NCBI RefSeq assembly: GCF_010731895.1 | Contig: NZ_AP022596.1 | Span: forward strand, 2,232,001 to 2,296,000 | Source of the DNA: Mycolicibacterium helvum | Lineage (GTDB): Bacteria; Actinomycetota; Actinomycetes; Mycobacteriales; Mycobacteriaceae | DNA length: 64,000 bases | Direction: 5' to 3' | Part shown: piece after piece, positions 43,225-51,613 of the stretch | How the letters are laid out: each line of letters opens with the position of its first letter | Numbering within the stretch: the stretch's first letter is position 1 | Notes under the pieces: model-generated | Seen by the model: only the letters and a program-made list of their open reading frames with translations | Database searches by the model: none | Told to the model about the DNA's origin: nothing | Translations under genes and position numbers: made by a program

Positions 43225-44697
43225 ATGACGGCGAGGTGGTGGAAGGTCCGCTACGCCGCCGCTCTCGTCTTGGCCCAGATCCTGGCCGGCGTCGAACTCA
43301 CCGCGCTGGTGCTGCCGCTGCGCCACGATCTGGTCGAGTCGGTCGACACGGTGTTCGCGACCGACACCCTGATCGCCGCGATCGTCCTGTCGGTCTTCGG
43401 CATCGCCGGCGTCATCGTCTACGCCGTCCTTGTCGTCGACTACAAACTGCGCTGGTTCACCGCCGGCGAGCCGCCCGATGACAAGGACCGGTTGTTCGTC
43501 GAGCGGTTCCTGCGCAATCAGTCCGCGATGCTGGGGGCGATCTGGGGGCTGAGCGCCGTCGTGCTGCTCGTCATCAACCGCGACGGCGGCCCGCCGGCGG
43601 CCTGGTTGATCGGGATGACTCTGCTGTTGGGTGTCACCACGTCGACCGGTGCGGCGCTGCTGTTCATCCAGCGCCCGATGCGACCGATCGTCGCCGCCGC
43701 GACCCGGCTCACCGGCCGGGACACCGCACCGGGGGTGCTCTCGCGGCTGCTGCTGATGTGGCTGATGAGTAGCGCGCTGCCGATCATCGGCCTCGCCGTG
43801 GTGGTCATCATGCGGTCCAACGGCTGGATCATCCAGAAAACTGCGTCGCTGGAGATCCCGGTGATCGTGCTCGCGGTGATCTCGGTGTTCGTTGGGCTGC
43901 GCGGGATGGCCATCGTCGCGCTGTCTATCTCCGATCCCGTGCACGACGTCGTGGCCGCGATGGCCGAGGTCGAGCGCGGCCAGATGACCACGAGGGTCGG
44001 CGTCTACGAACGCTCCGAGATCGGCCGGCTGCAAAGCGGTTTCAACCGGATGGTCGCTGGGCTGGCCGAACGTGACCGACTGAAAGATCTGTTCGGCCGC
44101 CACGTCGGCACGGACGTGGCGCTGCGCGCGGTCAAGGACGCGGACACGCTCACCGGCGAGGTCCGCGAGGCCGCCGTGCTGTTCGTCGACCTCGTCGGCT
44201 CAACCCAGCTGGCCCAGAGCCGGTCACCGGCCGAGGTGGCCGAGGTGCTCAACCACTTCTTCCAGATCGTCGTGGCCGCGGTCGACGAACGCCGCGGGCT
44301 GATCAACAAGTTCCAGGGTGACGCGGTCTTGGCGGTGTTCGGTGCGCCGCTGCCCAGCGCCAACCCAGCTGCCGACGCGCTGGCGACAGCTCGCGCCTTG
44401 ACCGCCGCGCTGCGCCGGCTGCCCGTGGTGGACTTCGGCATCGGGGTGTCCGCGGGGCCGGTGTTCGCCGGGAACATCGGCGCTGCGCATCGCTACGAAT
44501 ACACCGTGATCGGTGATGCGGTCAACGAGGCGGCGCGACTGGCGGATCGGGCCAAGGACTTCGACGCACGCGCCCTGTGCTCGGATGTCGCCCTGCTGAA
44601 ATCCGACGCGACCGAACGCGCGCACTGGACCGAGTGCGCCGCCGAAGTGTTGCGCGGCCGGCGCGAACCCACCCGGATGTCGGCACCCACCACGTGA
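43225..44697 (+). CDS. Membrane class III adenylate cyclase with HAMP domain
   Basis: 490 residues. Six hydrophobic segments (two in about 8-68 and four between about 100 and 230), a HAMP domain (about 235-285, SDPVHDVVAAMAEVERGQMT) and a C-terminal cyclase domain. Catalytic residues are all present: metal-binding Asp in VLFVDLVGST and in KFQGDAV, the adenine-selecting Lys (INKFQGD) and Asp, and the transition-state Asn and Arg in GDAVNEAARL. It is of the Rv1318c-Rv1320c/Rv3645 type and produces cAMP. A CRP consensus site is found at 31388. Confidence 0.92.
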   Translation: MTARWWKVRYAAALVLAQILAGVELTALVLPLRHDLVESVDTVFATDTLIAAIVLSVFGIAGVIVYAVLVVDYKLRWFTAGEPPDDKDRLFVERFLRNQSAMLGAIWGLSAVVLLVINRDGGPPAAWLIGMTLLLGVTTSTGAALLFIQRPMRPIVAAATRLTGRDTAPGVLSRLLLMWLMSSALPIIGLAVVVIMRSNGWIIQKTASLEIPVIVLAVISVFVGLRGMAIVALSISDPVHDVVAAMAEVERGQMTTRVGVYERSEIGRLQSGFNRMVAGLAERDRLKDLFGRHVGTDVALRAVKDADTLTGEVREAAVLFVDLVGSTQLAQSRSPAEVAEVLNHFFQIVVAAVDERRGLINKFQGDAVLAVFGAPLPSANPAADALATARALTAALRRLPVVDFGIGVSAGPVFAGNIGAAHRYEYTVIGDAVNEAARLADRAKDFDARALCSDVALLKSDATERAHWTECAAEVLRGRREPTRMSAPTT

Positions 44698-44797
44698 ATT
44701 GCGCGACGAGTTCATCCATTCTGCGGTGAGCGCGGCGCCCGGAGGCCGGCAACACGCGCTCAGCGCAGACTCGATGTCCACGACTCTAGCGCCCGGC

Positions 44798-44823
44798 GAT
44801 TATATATGGTTGCATACATAATC
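44798..44823 (+). promoter_or_regulatory. 26-bp palindromic operator abutting a TetR start
   Basis: Outer arms GATTAT and ATAATC, inner arms TATG and CATA, centre GTTG; 10 of 13 base pairs are symmetrical. It ends one base before ATG 44824 and contains a TATGGT -10-like box (44805-44810). Autorepression by the TetR encoded immediately downstream is the obvious reading. Confidence 0.7.
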
Positions 44824-45381
44824 ATGCCGAGCCCGCGCGACCGGATGGTCGCTTCCGCCGCACTGTTGATCCGCGAACGCGGAGCGCAGTCGACGGCGAT
44901 CGCCGACGTCCTGGCGCACAGCGGAGCACCGCGCGGCTCGGCCTATCACTACTTCCCCGGCGGTCGCACCCAGTTGCTCTGTGAGGCCGTCGATTACGTG
45001 GCCGACTTCGTCGCCGCTCGAATGGCCAAGGCGGACAGCGGCATCCAGGTGCTCGACGGCCTGGCCCGCTTCTACCGCAAGAACCTGCTGGAAACCGACT
45101 ACCGCGCCGGCTGCCCGATCCTGGCCGTCGCCGTCGAAGCCGGCGAAGCCGGGAAGGACAACCCGGTGCTCGAGCGGGCCGCCGCGACGTTCGCCCGCTG
45201 GAACGATCTGATTACTCAGCGCCTCATCGCCGACGGCTTCGCCAAGGAGCGCGCCGAGGACCTCGCGGTGTCGATGACCGCCGGGCTGGAAGGCGCGATC
45301 GTGCTCGCGCGTGCGGCTCGCGATACCAAGCCACTCGACATCGTTCACCGGCAATTGCGCGATCTGCTCGAGGCTGAGTAG
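44824..45381 (+). CDS. TetR-family regulator (LmrA/YxaF type)
   Basis: 185 residues from ATG 44824; an upstream in-frame ATG at 44806 lies inside the operator. The HTH region AIADVLAHSGAPRGSAYHYFPGG is the characteristic LmrA/YxaF version, followed by a C-terminal helical domain with a RAGCPILAVAVEA segment typical of that subfamily. It is 19 bp upstream of the molybdopterin oxidoreductase gene in the same direction and probably controls that operon through the palindrome at its own start. Confidence 0.92.
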   Translation: MPSPRDRMVASAALLIRERGAQSTAIADVLAHSGAPRGSAYHYFPGGRTQLLCEAVDYVADFVAARMAKADSGIQVLDGLARFYRKNLLETDYRAGCPILAVAVEAGEAGKDNPVLERAAATFARWNDLITQRLIADGFAKERAEDLAVSMTAGLEGAIVLARAARDTKPLDIVHRQLRDLLEAE

Positions 45382-45400
45382 CCCGACGAGAGGAAGACCG

Positions 45401-47650
45401 ATGTCCGCCGACTGGCAACCCACCGCCTGCATTCTCTGCGAATGCAACTGCGGCATCGTGGTGCAGACCGAGGGCCGCACGCTGGCCCGCATCCGCGGGG
45501 ACAAGGACAACCCGGCCTCGCAGGGCTACACCTGCAACAAGGCCCTGCGCCTGGACCACTACCAGAACAACCGGGCCCGGCTGACCTCGCCGATGCGCCG
45601 CCGCACCGACGGCAGCTATGAGGAGATCGATTGGGACACCGCGATCTTCGAGATCGCGGCGGGGTTCCGGCGCATCGCCGACACCCACGGTGGGGACAAG
45701 ATCTTCTACTACGGCGGCGGCGGTCAGGGTAACCACCTCGGCGGCGCCTACAGCAGCTCCTTCCTCAAGCTGCTCGGTTCGCGCTACCGGTCCAATGCGC
45801 TGGCCCAGGAGAAGACCGGCGAGAACTGGGTGGACGTCCAGCTATACGGCGGACACACCCGCGGCGAGTTCGAGCACGCCGAGGTGTCGGTGTTCGTCGG
45901 CAAGAACCCGTGGATGTCGCAGAGTTTCCCGCGCGCCCGCACGGTGCTCAATGACATCGCCAAGGATCCCGCCCGCTCGATGGTGGTCATCGACCCGGTG
46001 GTCACCGATACCGCCAAGATGGCGGACTTCCACCTTCGGGTGAAACCCGGCACCGACGCCTGGTGCCTGGCCGCGCTGGCCGCCGTGCTGGTGCAGGAGG
46101 ACCTCTGCAACGAAACCTTTCTCACCGAGCATGTGCACGGCGCCGACGAAGTCCGCGAGGTATTGCAGACGATTCCAGTCGGCGAGTATGTGCAGCGCAG
46201 CGGTGTCGACGAGGAGCTGTTGCGCGCCGCCGCACGCCGGATGGCCGCCGCCGATTCCGTCGCGGTCATCGAGGACCTCGGCGTGCAGCAGGCCCCGAAC
46301 AGCACCCTGTGCTCCTACCTCAACAAACTGTTGTGGATTCTCACCGGGAGCTTTGCCAAACGTGGCGGGCAACACCTGCATTCGTCGTTCGCGCCGTTGT
46401 TCAGCCTCAGTGGCGTCGGGCGCTCCCCGGTGACGGGTGCGCCGATCATCGCCGGCCTGGTGCCGTCCAACGTGGTGCCCCAAGAGATCTTGACCGATCA
46501 CCCCGACCGGTTCCGGGCCATGCTCGTCGAGAGCGCCAATCCGGCTCACTCCATCGCCGACTCCGGGAACTGCCGCGCCGCGTTCGAGTCGCTGGAGCTG
46601 CTGGTGGTCGTCGACGTGGCGATGACGGAGACCGCACGGCTGGCCCATTACGTGTTGCCCGCGGCCAGCCAGTTCGAGAAGCCCGAAGCCACGTTCTTCA
46701 ATTTTGAGTTCCCGCGCAACGAGTTCCACCTGCGCCATCCCCTGTTCGATCCGGTGCCCGGCACCCTGCCCGAGCCCGAGATCTGGGCACGGCTGGTACG
46801 CGCGCTGAATGTGGTCAGCGATGACGACCTGCGACCGCTACGCGAAGCCGCCAAGCAGGGGCGGGACGCCTACACAAGGGCGTTCTTCACCGAACTGGCC
46901 GCCAATCCGGCGCTGGGCAAAGTGCTGCCGTACGTGCTCTACGAAACGCTGGGTCCAACCCTGCCCGACGGGCTGGCCGGCGCGGCCGCACTGTGGGGCC
47001 TGGCCCAGAAGGCTGCCGTCGCCTACCCCGACGCGGTGCGGCGTGCCGGTCACGCCGACGGCAATGCGCTCTTCGACGCTATCCTGACCGGCAAGTCGGG
47101 CGTGACCTTCAGCGTGCACGAGTATGCCGATGACTGGGCCCTGATGAGTCACGCCGATCACAAGATCCGACTGGTGATTCCAGAGATGCTCGACGACATT
47201 CGCGCGCTGACCAATGCCGGCGCCGAGCTGACCAGTGCGGAGTTCCCGATCGTGTTGTCCGCCGGTGAGCGGCGCGCGTTCACCGCCAATGACATCCTCC
47301 GGGATCCGTCCTGGCGCAAGCGCGATGCCGACGGCGCGCTGCGGGTCAGCGTCGAGGACGCCGAAGCCCTTGGCCTGGTCGACGGCGCCCGCGCCCGCAT
47401 CACCACCGCCGCGGGCAGCGCCGAGGCCGTGGTCGAGGTCAGCGAGACCATGCTGGCGGGGCATGCGGCCCTGCCCAATGGTTTCGGGCTCGACTTCGTC
47501 GACGCCGATGGGCAGACCCGCGTGCCCGGTGTCGCCCCGAACGCGCTGACCTCAACCGACTGGCGCGATCCCTATGCCGGGACGCCGTGGCACAAGCACG
47601 TCCCGGCACGTATCGAAGCGGTACCGGCCGGCCTCGTCGCGGCCGGGTAA
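45401..47650 (+). CDS. Molybdopterin oxidoreductase with N-terminal 4Fe-4S cluster
   Basis: 749 residues from ATG 45401 with a GAGAGGAAG ribosome site. The N-terminal cluster motif is C-x2-C-x3-C (CILCECNC, about 9-16) plus a fourth Cys in GYTCNKA (about 45). The large molybdopterin domains and a C-terminal dinucleotide-binding domain (from about 620) follow. Where formate dehydrogenases and nitrate reductases carry the Mo-ligating Cys/SeCys/Ser, the aligned stretch reads NALAQEKTGEN, i.e. Glu or Lys. No Tat signal, so cytosolic. It is co-transcribed with the TetR gene; the next gene, an enoyl-CoA hydratase, has its own operator. Substrate unknown. Confidence 0.9.
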   Translation: MSADWQPTACILCECNCGIVVQTEGRTLARIRGDKDNPASQGYTCNKALRLDHYQNNRARLTSPMRRRTDGSYEEIDWDTAIFEIAAGFRRIADTHGGDKIFYYGGGGQGNHLGGAYSSSFLKLLGSRYRSNALAQEKTGENWVDVQLYGGHTRGEFEHAEVSVFVGKNPWMSQSFPRARTVLNDIAKDPARSMVVIDPVVTDTAKMADFHLRVKPGTDAWCLAALAAVLVQEDLCNETFLTEHVHGADEVREVLQTIPVGEYVQRSGVDEELLRAAARRMAAADSVAVIEDLGVQQAPNSTLCSYLNKLLWILTGSFAKRGGQHLHSSFAPLFSLSGVGRSPVTGAPIIAGLVPSNVVPQEILTDHPDRFRAMLVESANPAHSIADSGNCRAAFESLELLVVVDVAMTETARLAHYVLPAASQFEKPEATFFNFEFPRNEFHLRHPLFDPVPGTLPEPEIWARLVRALNVVSDDDLRPLREAAKQGRDAYTRAFFTELAANPALGKVLPYVLYETLGPTLPDGLAGAAALWGLAQKAAVAYPDAVRRAGHADGNALFDAILTGKSGVTFSVHEYADDWALMSHADHKIRLVIPEMLDDIRALTNAGAELTSAEFPIVLSAGERRAFTANDILRDPSWRKRDADGALRVSVEDAEALGLVDGARARITTAAGSAEAVVEVSETMLAGHAALPNGFGLDFVDADGQTRVPGVAPNALTSTDWRDPYAGTPWHKHVPARIEAVPAGLVAAG

Positions 47651-47678
47651 GACGCTGCCGGTCAGTCATCCAATCAAA

Positions 47679-47696
47679 TAAATTGGTTGATTTACT
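47679..47696 (+). promoter_or_regulatory. Operator A of the TetR encoded at 48706
   Basis: Read on the reverse strand: AGTAAATCAACCAATTTA, containing the palindrome TAAAT-N6-ATTTA. It is the same as operator B (49434-49451) at 16 of 18 positions. It lies 60 bp upstream of the enoyl-CoA hydratase start. Two overlapping repeats, AATCAA-N9-TTGATT and CCAAT-N7-ATTGG, extend it to the left. Confidence 0.7.
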
Positions 47697-47756
47697 CTCG
47701 CGGGTGGCTCAATGTCGTTATGTTGCGGGCAGCATCACCACCTCGACGACGGGAGC

Positions 47757-48734
47757 ATGGCCACAATGAACCACGACTACGAGGAGATGAAGAAGGACGC
47801 CGAACCATTCATCAAATTTGAGAAAGACGTCGCGAATCGGATCGCGTACATAACATTCGACCGACCCGACGAACTGAACTCGACCACCATGGGGATGCGG
47901 CAGAACTTCGCCGACATGATCCACAAGTGCAACGTCGACGACGACGTCAAGGTCGTGGTGATCCGCGGTGAAGGCAACGATTTCGGCAGCGGCGGCGATC
48001 TCCCTGAGCAGCGCGAGATGTTGGAGAACCCGGGAACACCTCTACTGCACGAACTTTCGATCAACGATGACAGCGTGAAGTACCCGCCCGGGGATTCCTA
48101 CCGCTACCTCTACACCCTCACCGATCACTACGCCAAGGCCCGGGCCGGCAACCGCCCGCTGCAGGAATGTAAGAAAGTCACGATCGTGGAGGCGAAGGGA
48201 TACTGCTACGGCTGGCACTTCTACCAAGCCGGCGACGCGGACCTGGTGGTGTCCTCCGATGACGCGTTGTTCGGTCACCCGGCCTTCCGGTACGTCGGCT
48301 GGGGTCCACGACTGTGGTGGTGGGCAGAGACGATGGGCTTGCGCAAATTCTCCGAAATGCTGTTCACCGGTAGGCCGTTCACCGCCCAAGAGATGTACGA
48401 GTGCGGGTTCATCAATAGCGTGGTCCCCCGCGACCAGCTCGAAGCCGAGACCCTCAAGTATGCGATGGCCTGCTCCAAGTCACGCCCGACCGACACCGTC
48501 GTGGTCCAGAAAGCCTTCCTCGAACTCTACAAGCAGCACAAGGGTGAGTACTTCGGCAGCCTGCTGACGGGTGTGGTCGAGGGCATGCTGCCGATGATGA
48601 CCAACGACCGCGACAACTACCCGGACCTCACTGAGGGCACCTTCGAGAAGGGCCTCAATAACGTCGTCAAGGACAACGACCTCAACTTCCCGCCGGAATG
48701 GCGGCTCAGCCACTCCGGACGGAAGAAACCCTGA
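47757..48734 (+). CDS. Enoyl-CoA hydratase/isomerase (crotonase) family protein
   Basis: 325 residues from ATG 47757; ATG 47766, 10 nt after GGGAG, is an alternative. Crotonase core: AYITFDRPDELN, the oxyanion-hole segment NDFGSGGDL, and a VEAKGYCYGWHFYQAGDADLVV region in place of the usual hole-2 Gly loop. It is longer than the usual 260 residues because of an N-terminal extension and a C-terminal tail. The catalytic Glu pair of true hydratases is not obvious, so a different crotonase reaction is possible. Its 3' end overlaps the convergent TetR gene by 29 bp. Confidence 0.87.
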   Translation: MATMNHDYEEMKKDAEPFIKFEKDVANRIAYITFDRPDELNSTTMGMRQNFADMIHKCNVDDDVKVVVIRGEGNDFGSGGDLPEQREMLENPGTPLLHELSINDDSVKYPPGDSYRYLYTLTDHYAKARAGNRPLQECKKVTIVEAKGYCYGWHFYQAGDADLVVSSDDALFGHPAFRYVGWGPRLWWWAETMGLRKFSEMLFTGRPFTAQEMYECGFINSVVPRDQLEAETLKYAMACSKSRPTDTVVVQKAFLELYKQHKGEYFGSLLTGVVEGMLPMMTNDRDNYPDLTEGTFEKGLNNVVKDNDLNFPPEWRLSHSGRKKP

Positions 48735-49407
48735 CCTGGACGTCGCGGCGGGCACCTTCTCGCCGAGCTACCGGCGCCTCCCACAACCCCACCAGCGCGG
48801 TGACCAGCTCCTCGGCCACCACCGGCCAGTTCGGACCGGTTGTCCCTCGAGTGTTGGCATGCTCGCCTTCGATCTCGGCGAGGCTGTGCATCAACAGATT
48901 TCGCGCCATCATCCAGCGGCCAGCCCGAACGCGCTTCGGGTGATCGGGAAGGCTCCGGTTGATTCCTCGGACGGTTTTCAGCATGAGCTCGGAGGTCATC
49001 GCATCGGATCCCACCAGATCCCGACAGGTGGGATCGGCCATCACCTGGGCCGCGAAACGTGCGTAAGACGTTGTTGTTCCGAGTGCTTCGAGATGCTCGG
49101 TCAACGGATAGACCAGGACGCCGATCCAGTCCCGTAACTGTGGGGTCGACGGAATGCTGGCCAGCTCGCGCTGCCGGATCTCGTCAATGGCGGCGCGGTG
49201 CCTGGCTTCGATCGCGCGCAGCAGATCTGCCCGGGAGCCGAAGTGGTAACAGGCGGCCGCATTGTTGCCCTGGCCGGCGGCCTCACTGATATGCCGGTTC
49301 GACACCCCATGCATGCCGTGCTCAGCGAAGAGTTGCTCTGCAGCAGCCAACAGTGCATCACGGGTGACGGCCGACCGATCAGTTCGCTGGTCTTTGGCTG
49401 GGCTCAC
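48706..49407 (-). CDS. TetR-family regulator
   Basis: 233 residues from GTG 49407. HTH segment GVSNRHISEAAGQGNNAAACYHFGS, with the NNAA form seen in TetR proteins of fatty-acid and steroid metabolism, and a long helical ligand domain. It probably represses itself and the convergent enoyl-CoA hydratase, because the same 18-bp operator (TAAAT-N6-ATTTA core) occurs in both promoters. Its last 29 bp overlap the hydratase gene's 3' end on the other strand. Confidence 0.9.
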   Translation of the reverse strand: MSPAKDQRTDRSAVTRDALLAAAEQLFAEHGMHGVSNRHISEAAGQGNNAAACYHFGSRADLLRAIEARHRAAIDEIRQRELASIPSTPQLRDWIGVLVYPLTEHLEALGTTTSYARFAAQVMADPTCRDLVGSDAMTSELMLKTVRGINRSLPDHPKRVRAGRWMMARNLLMHSLAEIEGEHANTRGTTGPNWPVVAEELVTALVGLWEAPVARREGARRDVQVRVSSVRSG

Positions 49408-49433
49408 CGTTCATAGTGGACACCAGAGGCCAA

Positions 49434-49451
49434 AGTAAATCAAGAAATTTA
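49434..49451 (-). promoter_or_regulatory. Operator B upstream of the TetR gene
   Basis: AGTAAATCAAGAAATTTA with the palindrome TAAAT-N6-ATTTA, 27 bp upstream of GTG 49407 and 18 bp after the P450 stop codon. It matches operator A at 16 of 18 positions. Being AT-rich in a GC-rich genome, it stands out clearly. Confidence 0.7.
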
Positions 49452-49469
49452 GCCCGCGAACCCGCCGAG

Positions 49470-50693
49470 CTACACCTGAACCGGGATGCTGTTCCAGCCC
49501 CACTGGAAGCTGGACGGCGGCCGGTGAGCCTCCTCGCCGATGATGCGATAGTCACCGACGCGTCGCAGCCATTCCTGCACCATCACCGCGATCTCCAGGC
49601 GCGCCATGTGATAGCCCAGGCAGAAATGCTGACCACGCCCGAAGGCCAGTGATCGCTGGATCGGCCGATTCCAGATGAACGTCTCCGGCTCGGGGAACTC
49701 CCGCTCGTCGCGGTTGGCCGACGCCAACAGCGTGATGATCCGCTGACCCGGCACAAAAGTGGTGTCGTGGATGGTAAAGGGCCGCCGCACCGTTCGGGCG
49801 AACCACTGCGCAGGAGCGCAGTAGCGGATGATCTCTTCGCGGGCCACCGGCACGGTGGCCTCGGTATCGGCCCGCACTGCCGCCAGCTGTTCGGGGTTAC
49901 GGCGCAGCTCCCACAACCCGTGCGCGACGATCTTCGGCACCGTCTCGGTGCCGCCGATGAACACCCCCAGCATCTGGACGGCCACTTCACTGTCGGTCAG
50001 TGCCGAGCCGTCGGGCAGCCGGTAGGCCAGCAGATTCTCCACGATCGGCAGGGGTCCGCCGAAGCTGCCTGCCCTGACCCGTTCCACGATCGGGATCAGG
50101 TACTCCAGGTAGCCGGGCCTGGCGTTGGCCACCTCGACACCGCTGCCCGGCTGCGCCAGGCTGCCGGCGTTGACGGTGGCCAGTACATCGGCGGCCAAAT
50201 CGGTCGGTAGACCGACGAGTTCGCACACCACCGCGGCAGCGACGACGCCGCCGTAATCCTGGGTGAGGTCGAATGTGCCGCGGGGCAGCAGTTCGTCGAG
50301 ACGCTGGTTGGCCAGCTCGCGGATCCGCTCCTGCCACGTCGCAACCGACTTCGGCCGAAACTGGCTTGCGGTGCAGCGGCGGACATCGTCATAGAGCGGG
50401 GCGTCGAAGTTGGCGTGAAACGGCAAGGGGTGCAACGGCGGATCAGCGACCGGACCGTTGTTGCGCCTGCCGAGTACCGCCGCGGCAGGCAGTGTCCCCT
50501 CCGATGCGACGAACGTCCCGTCGTTGATCGCGAGCACCTGCCAGACGTCGCTGAACCGTGACAACGCGAAGGTGTCGAGCGCTTCGACGTAGTACACCGG
50601 GTGGTGGTCGCGCAGCGTCCGGTAGAAGGGCTGCGGATCTGCCATCACCGCCGCGTCAAAAGGGTTATACGAGAAGTCTTGCATCACAACCAT
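49470..50693 (-). CDS. Cytochrome P450 (second of the cluster)
   Basis: 407 residues from ATG 50693, which overlaps the stop of the preceding gene by one base (TAATG). I-helix FIGGTETVPK, with Val after the conserved Thr, ExxR EIIR, haem loop FGRGQHFCLG. Soluble bacterial P450. It is the last gene of a leftward operon P450-ferredoxin-unknown-P450 (52851 to 49470). Electrons should come from the ferredoxin at 51401. The substrate is unknown; the cluster context (LLM enzyme, SDR, TetR) suggests catabolism or modification of a terpenoid, steroid or xenobiotic. Confidence 0.92.
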   Translation of the reverse strand: MVVMQDFSYNPFDAAVMADPQPFYRTLRDHHPVYYVEALDTFALSRFSDVWQVLAINDGTFVASEGTLPAAAVLGRRNNGPVADPPLHPLPFHANFDAPLYDDVRRCTASQFRPKSVATWQERIRELANQRLDELLPRGTFDLTQDYGGVVAAAVVCELVGLPTDLAADVLATVNAGSLAQPGSGVEVANARPGYLEYLIPIVERVRAGSFGGPLPIVENLLAYRLPDGSALTDSEVAVQMLGVFIGGTETVPKIVAHGLWELRRNPEQLAAVRADTEATVPVAREEIIRYCAPAQWFARTVRRPFTIHDTTFVPGQRIITLLASANRDEREFPEPETFIWNRPIQRSLAFGRGQHFCLGYHMARLEIAVMVQEWLRRVGDYRIIGEEAHRPPSSFQWGWNSIPVQV

Positions 50694-51397
50694 TATCGGA
50701 GCGGTGACGGCGGTAGCGCCTGCAGGATGGAGTCCTCCCAGCCGTCGCGCAGGGCGGGTGCGACGCTCATCCACGTCACGATCTCGGCCGGCGGGCTGTC
50801 CTTCCAGGACGGATAATGGTTCTCGAAGCAGTCCCAGCCGCCGTCGAGCGCCCAGTAGTGGATCACCTCGTTGAAGCGGAAGGTGGTGATGAACGACCCG
50901 AGCCACCGTTTACCCGTCCGCTCCGACCACGGGACGTAGAGGCGCTCCAATTCGCGGATGTAGTCGTCCTGCCGGCCGGGTTTGGTCTGCATGATCTCCT
51001 GGATCACCAGTCCGGCACCGAACTTCGCGTCCTGCAGCTGCGCCAGCGTGCGGTTGCTGCGACCGGCGTACATGATCCGGCCCTCCCCCGATGCGCCGAC
51101 GCTGGCGAGGTAATCCGACCATGCCACCGCCGCCTCGCGCTGGCCGCCGCCGGGAGCCTGGTCCCGGCCGATACGGGCGTAGTCGGCGAACGCGTCGATC
51201 TCCCAGATGATCGTCACCTGCGGCCAACGGCCGTTGTAGGGCGTGGTTTCCCAAATGGAGAACAACCGTGCCCCAAGCGCTTCCATCATCGGCTGATAGA
51301 CACTGGTGAACTGCTCGGTGAAGCGATCGCTGCGCTCCGAACCCAGCGCGATCGTCTCGTGCAGATACATCAGGGTGTGGCTGAAGAACTTCTTCAC
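50693..51397 (-). CDS. Unknown protein, duplicated dimeric alpha-beta barrel type
   Basis: 234 residues from GTG 51397, 3 bp after the ferredoxin stop. Two similar halves each contain a beta strand, helix and a Trp-rich strand (IWEIDAFADYARI in the first half, HYWALDGGWDCFENHYPSW in the second), which recalls NIPSNAP or EthD-like dimeric ferredoxin-fold proteins. There is no signal peptide. It lies between the ferredoxin and second P450 genes with overlapping or nearly overlapping ends, so it must serve the same pathway, perhaps as an enzyme or binding protein for the P450 product. I cannot name a family with confidence. Confidence 0.75.
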   Translation of the reverse strand: MKKFFSHTLMYLHETIALGSERSDRFTEQFTSVYQPMMEALGARLFSIWETTPYNGRWPQVTIIWEIDAFADYARIGRDQAPGGGQREAAVAWSDYLASVGASGEGRIMYAGRSNRTLAQLQDAKFGAGLVIQEIMQTKPGRQDDYIRELERLYVPWSERTGKRWLGSFITTFRFNEVIHYWALDGGWDCFENHYPSWKDSPPAEIVTWMSVAPALRDGWEDSILQALPPSPLR

Positions 51398-51400
51398 CGA

Positions 51401-51613
51401 TCAGTCCTCGACCAGACTCAGCGCCGCGGCCGGACATTGGCTGACCGCCTGCCGGATCCGCTCCCGATCCGATTCCGGACGCGGATCACCGTGGATGCGG
51501 ACGCTCCCGTCGTCGGCGACCTCGAACACGTCCTCGGCGATCGACTCGCAGATGCCGTGTCCGGTGCACTTGTCGAGATCCACTTCAATCCGCATGACCT
51601 GTTCCACACTCAC
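51401..51613 (-). CDS. 3Fe-4S ferredoxin partner of the P450s
   Basis: 70 residues from GTG 51613, a GTGA overlap with the upstream P450; an internal ATG at 51595 also exists. Cluster motif CTGHGIC...CP with His at the position of the fourth cluster ligand, the usual P450-partner ferredoxin of mycobacteria. It probably passes electrons to both P450s in the operon. No ferredoxin reductase is encoded nearby. Confidence 0.93.
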   Translation of the reverse strand: MSVEQVMRIEVDLDKCTGHGICESIAEDVFEVADDGSVRIHGDPRPESDRERIRQAVSQCPAAALSLVED

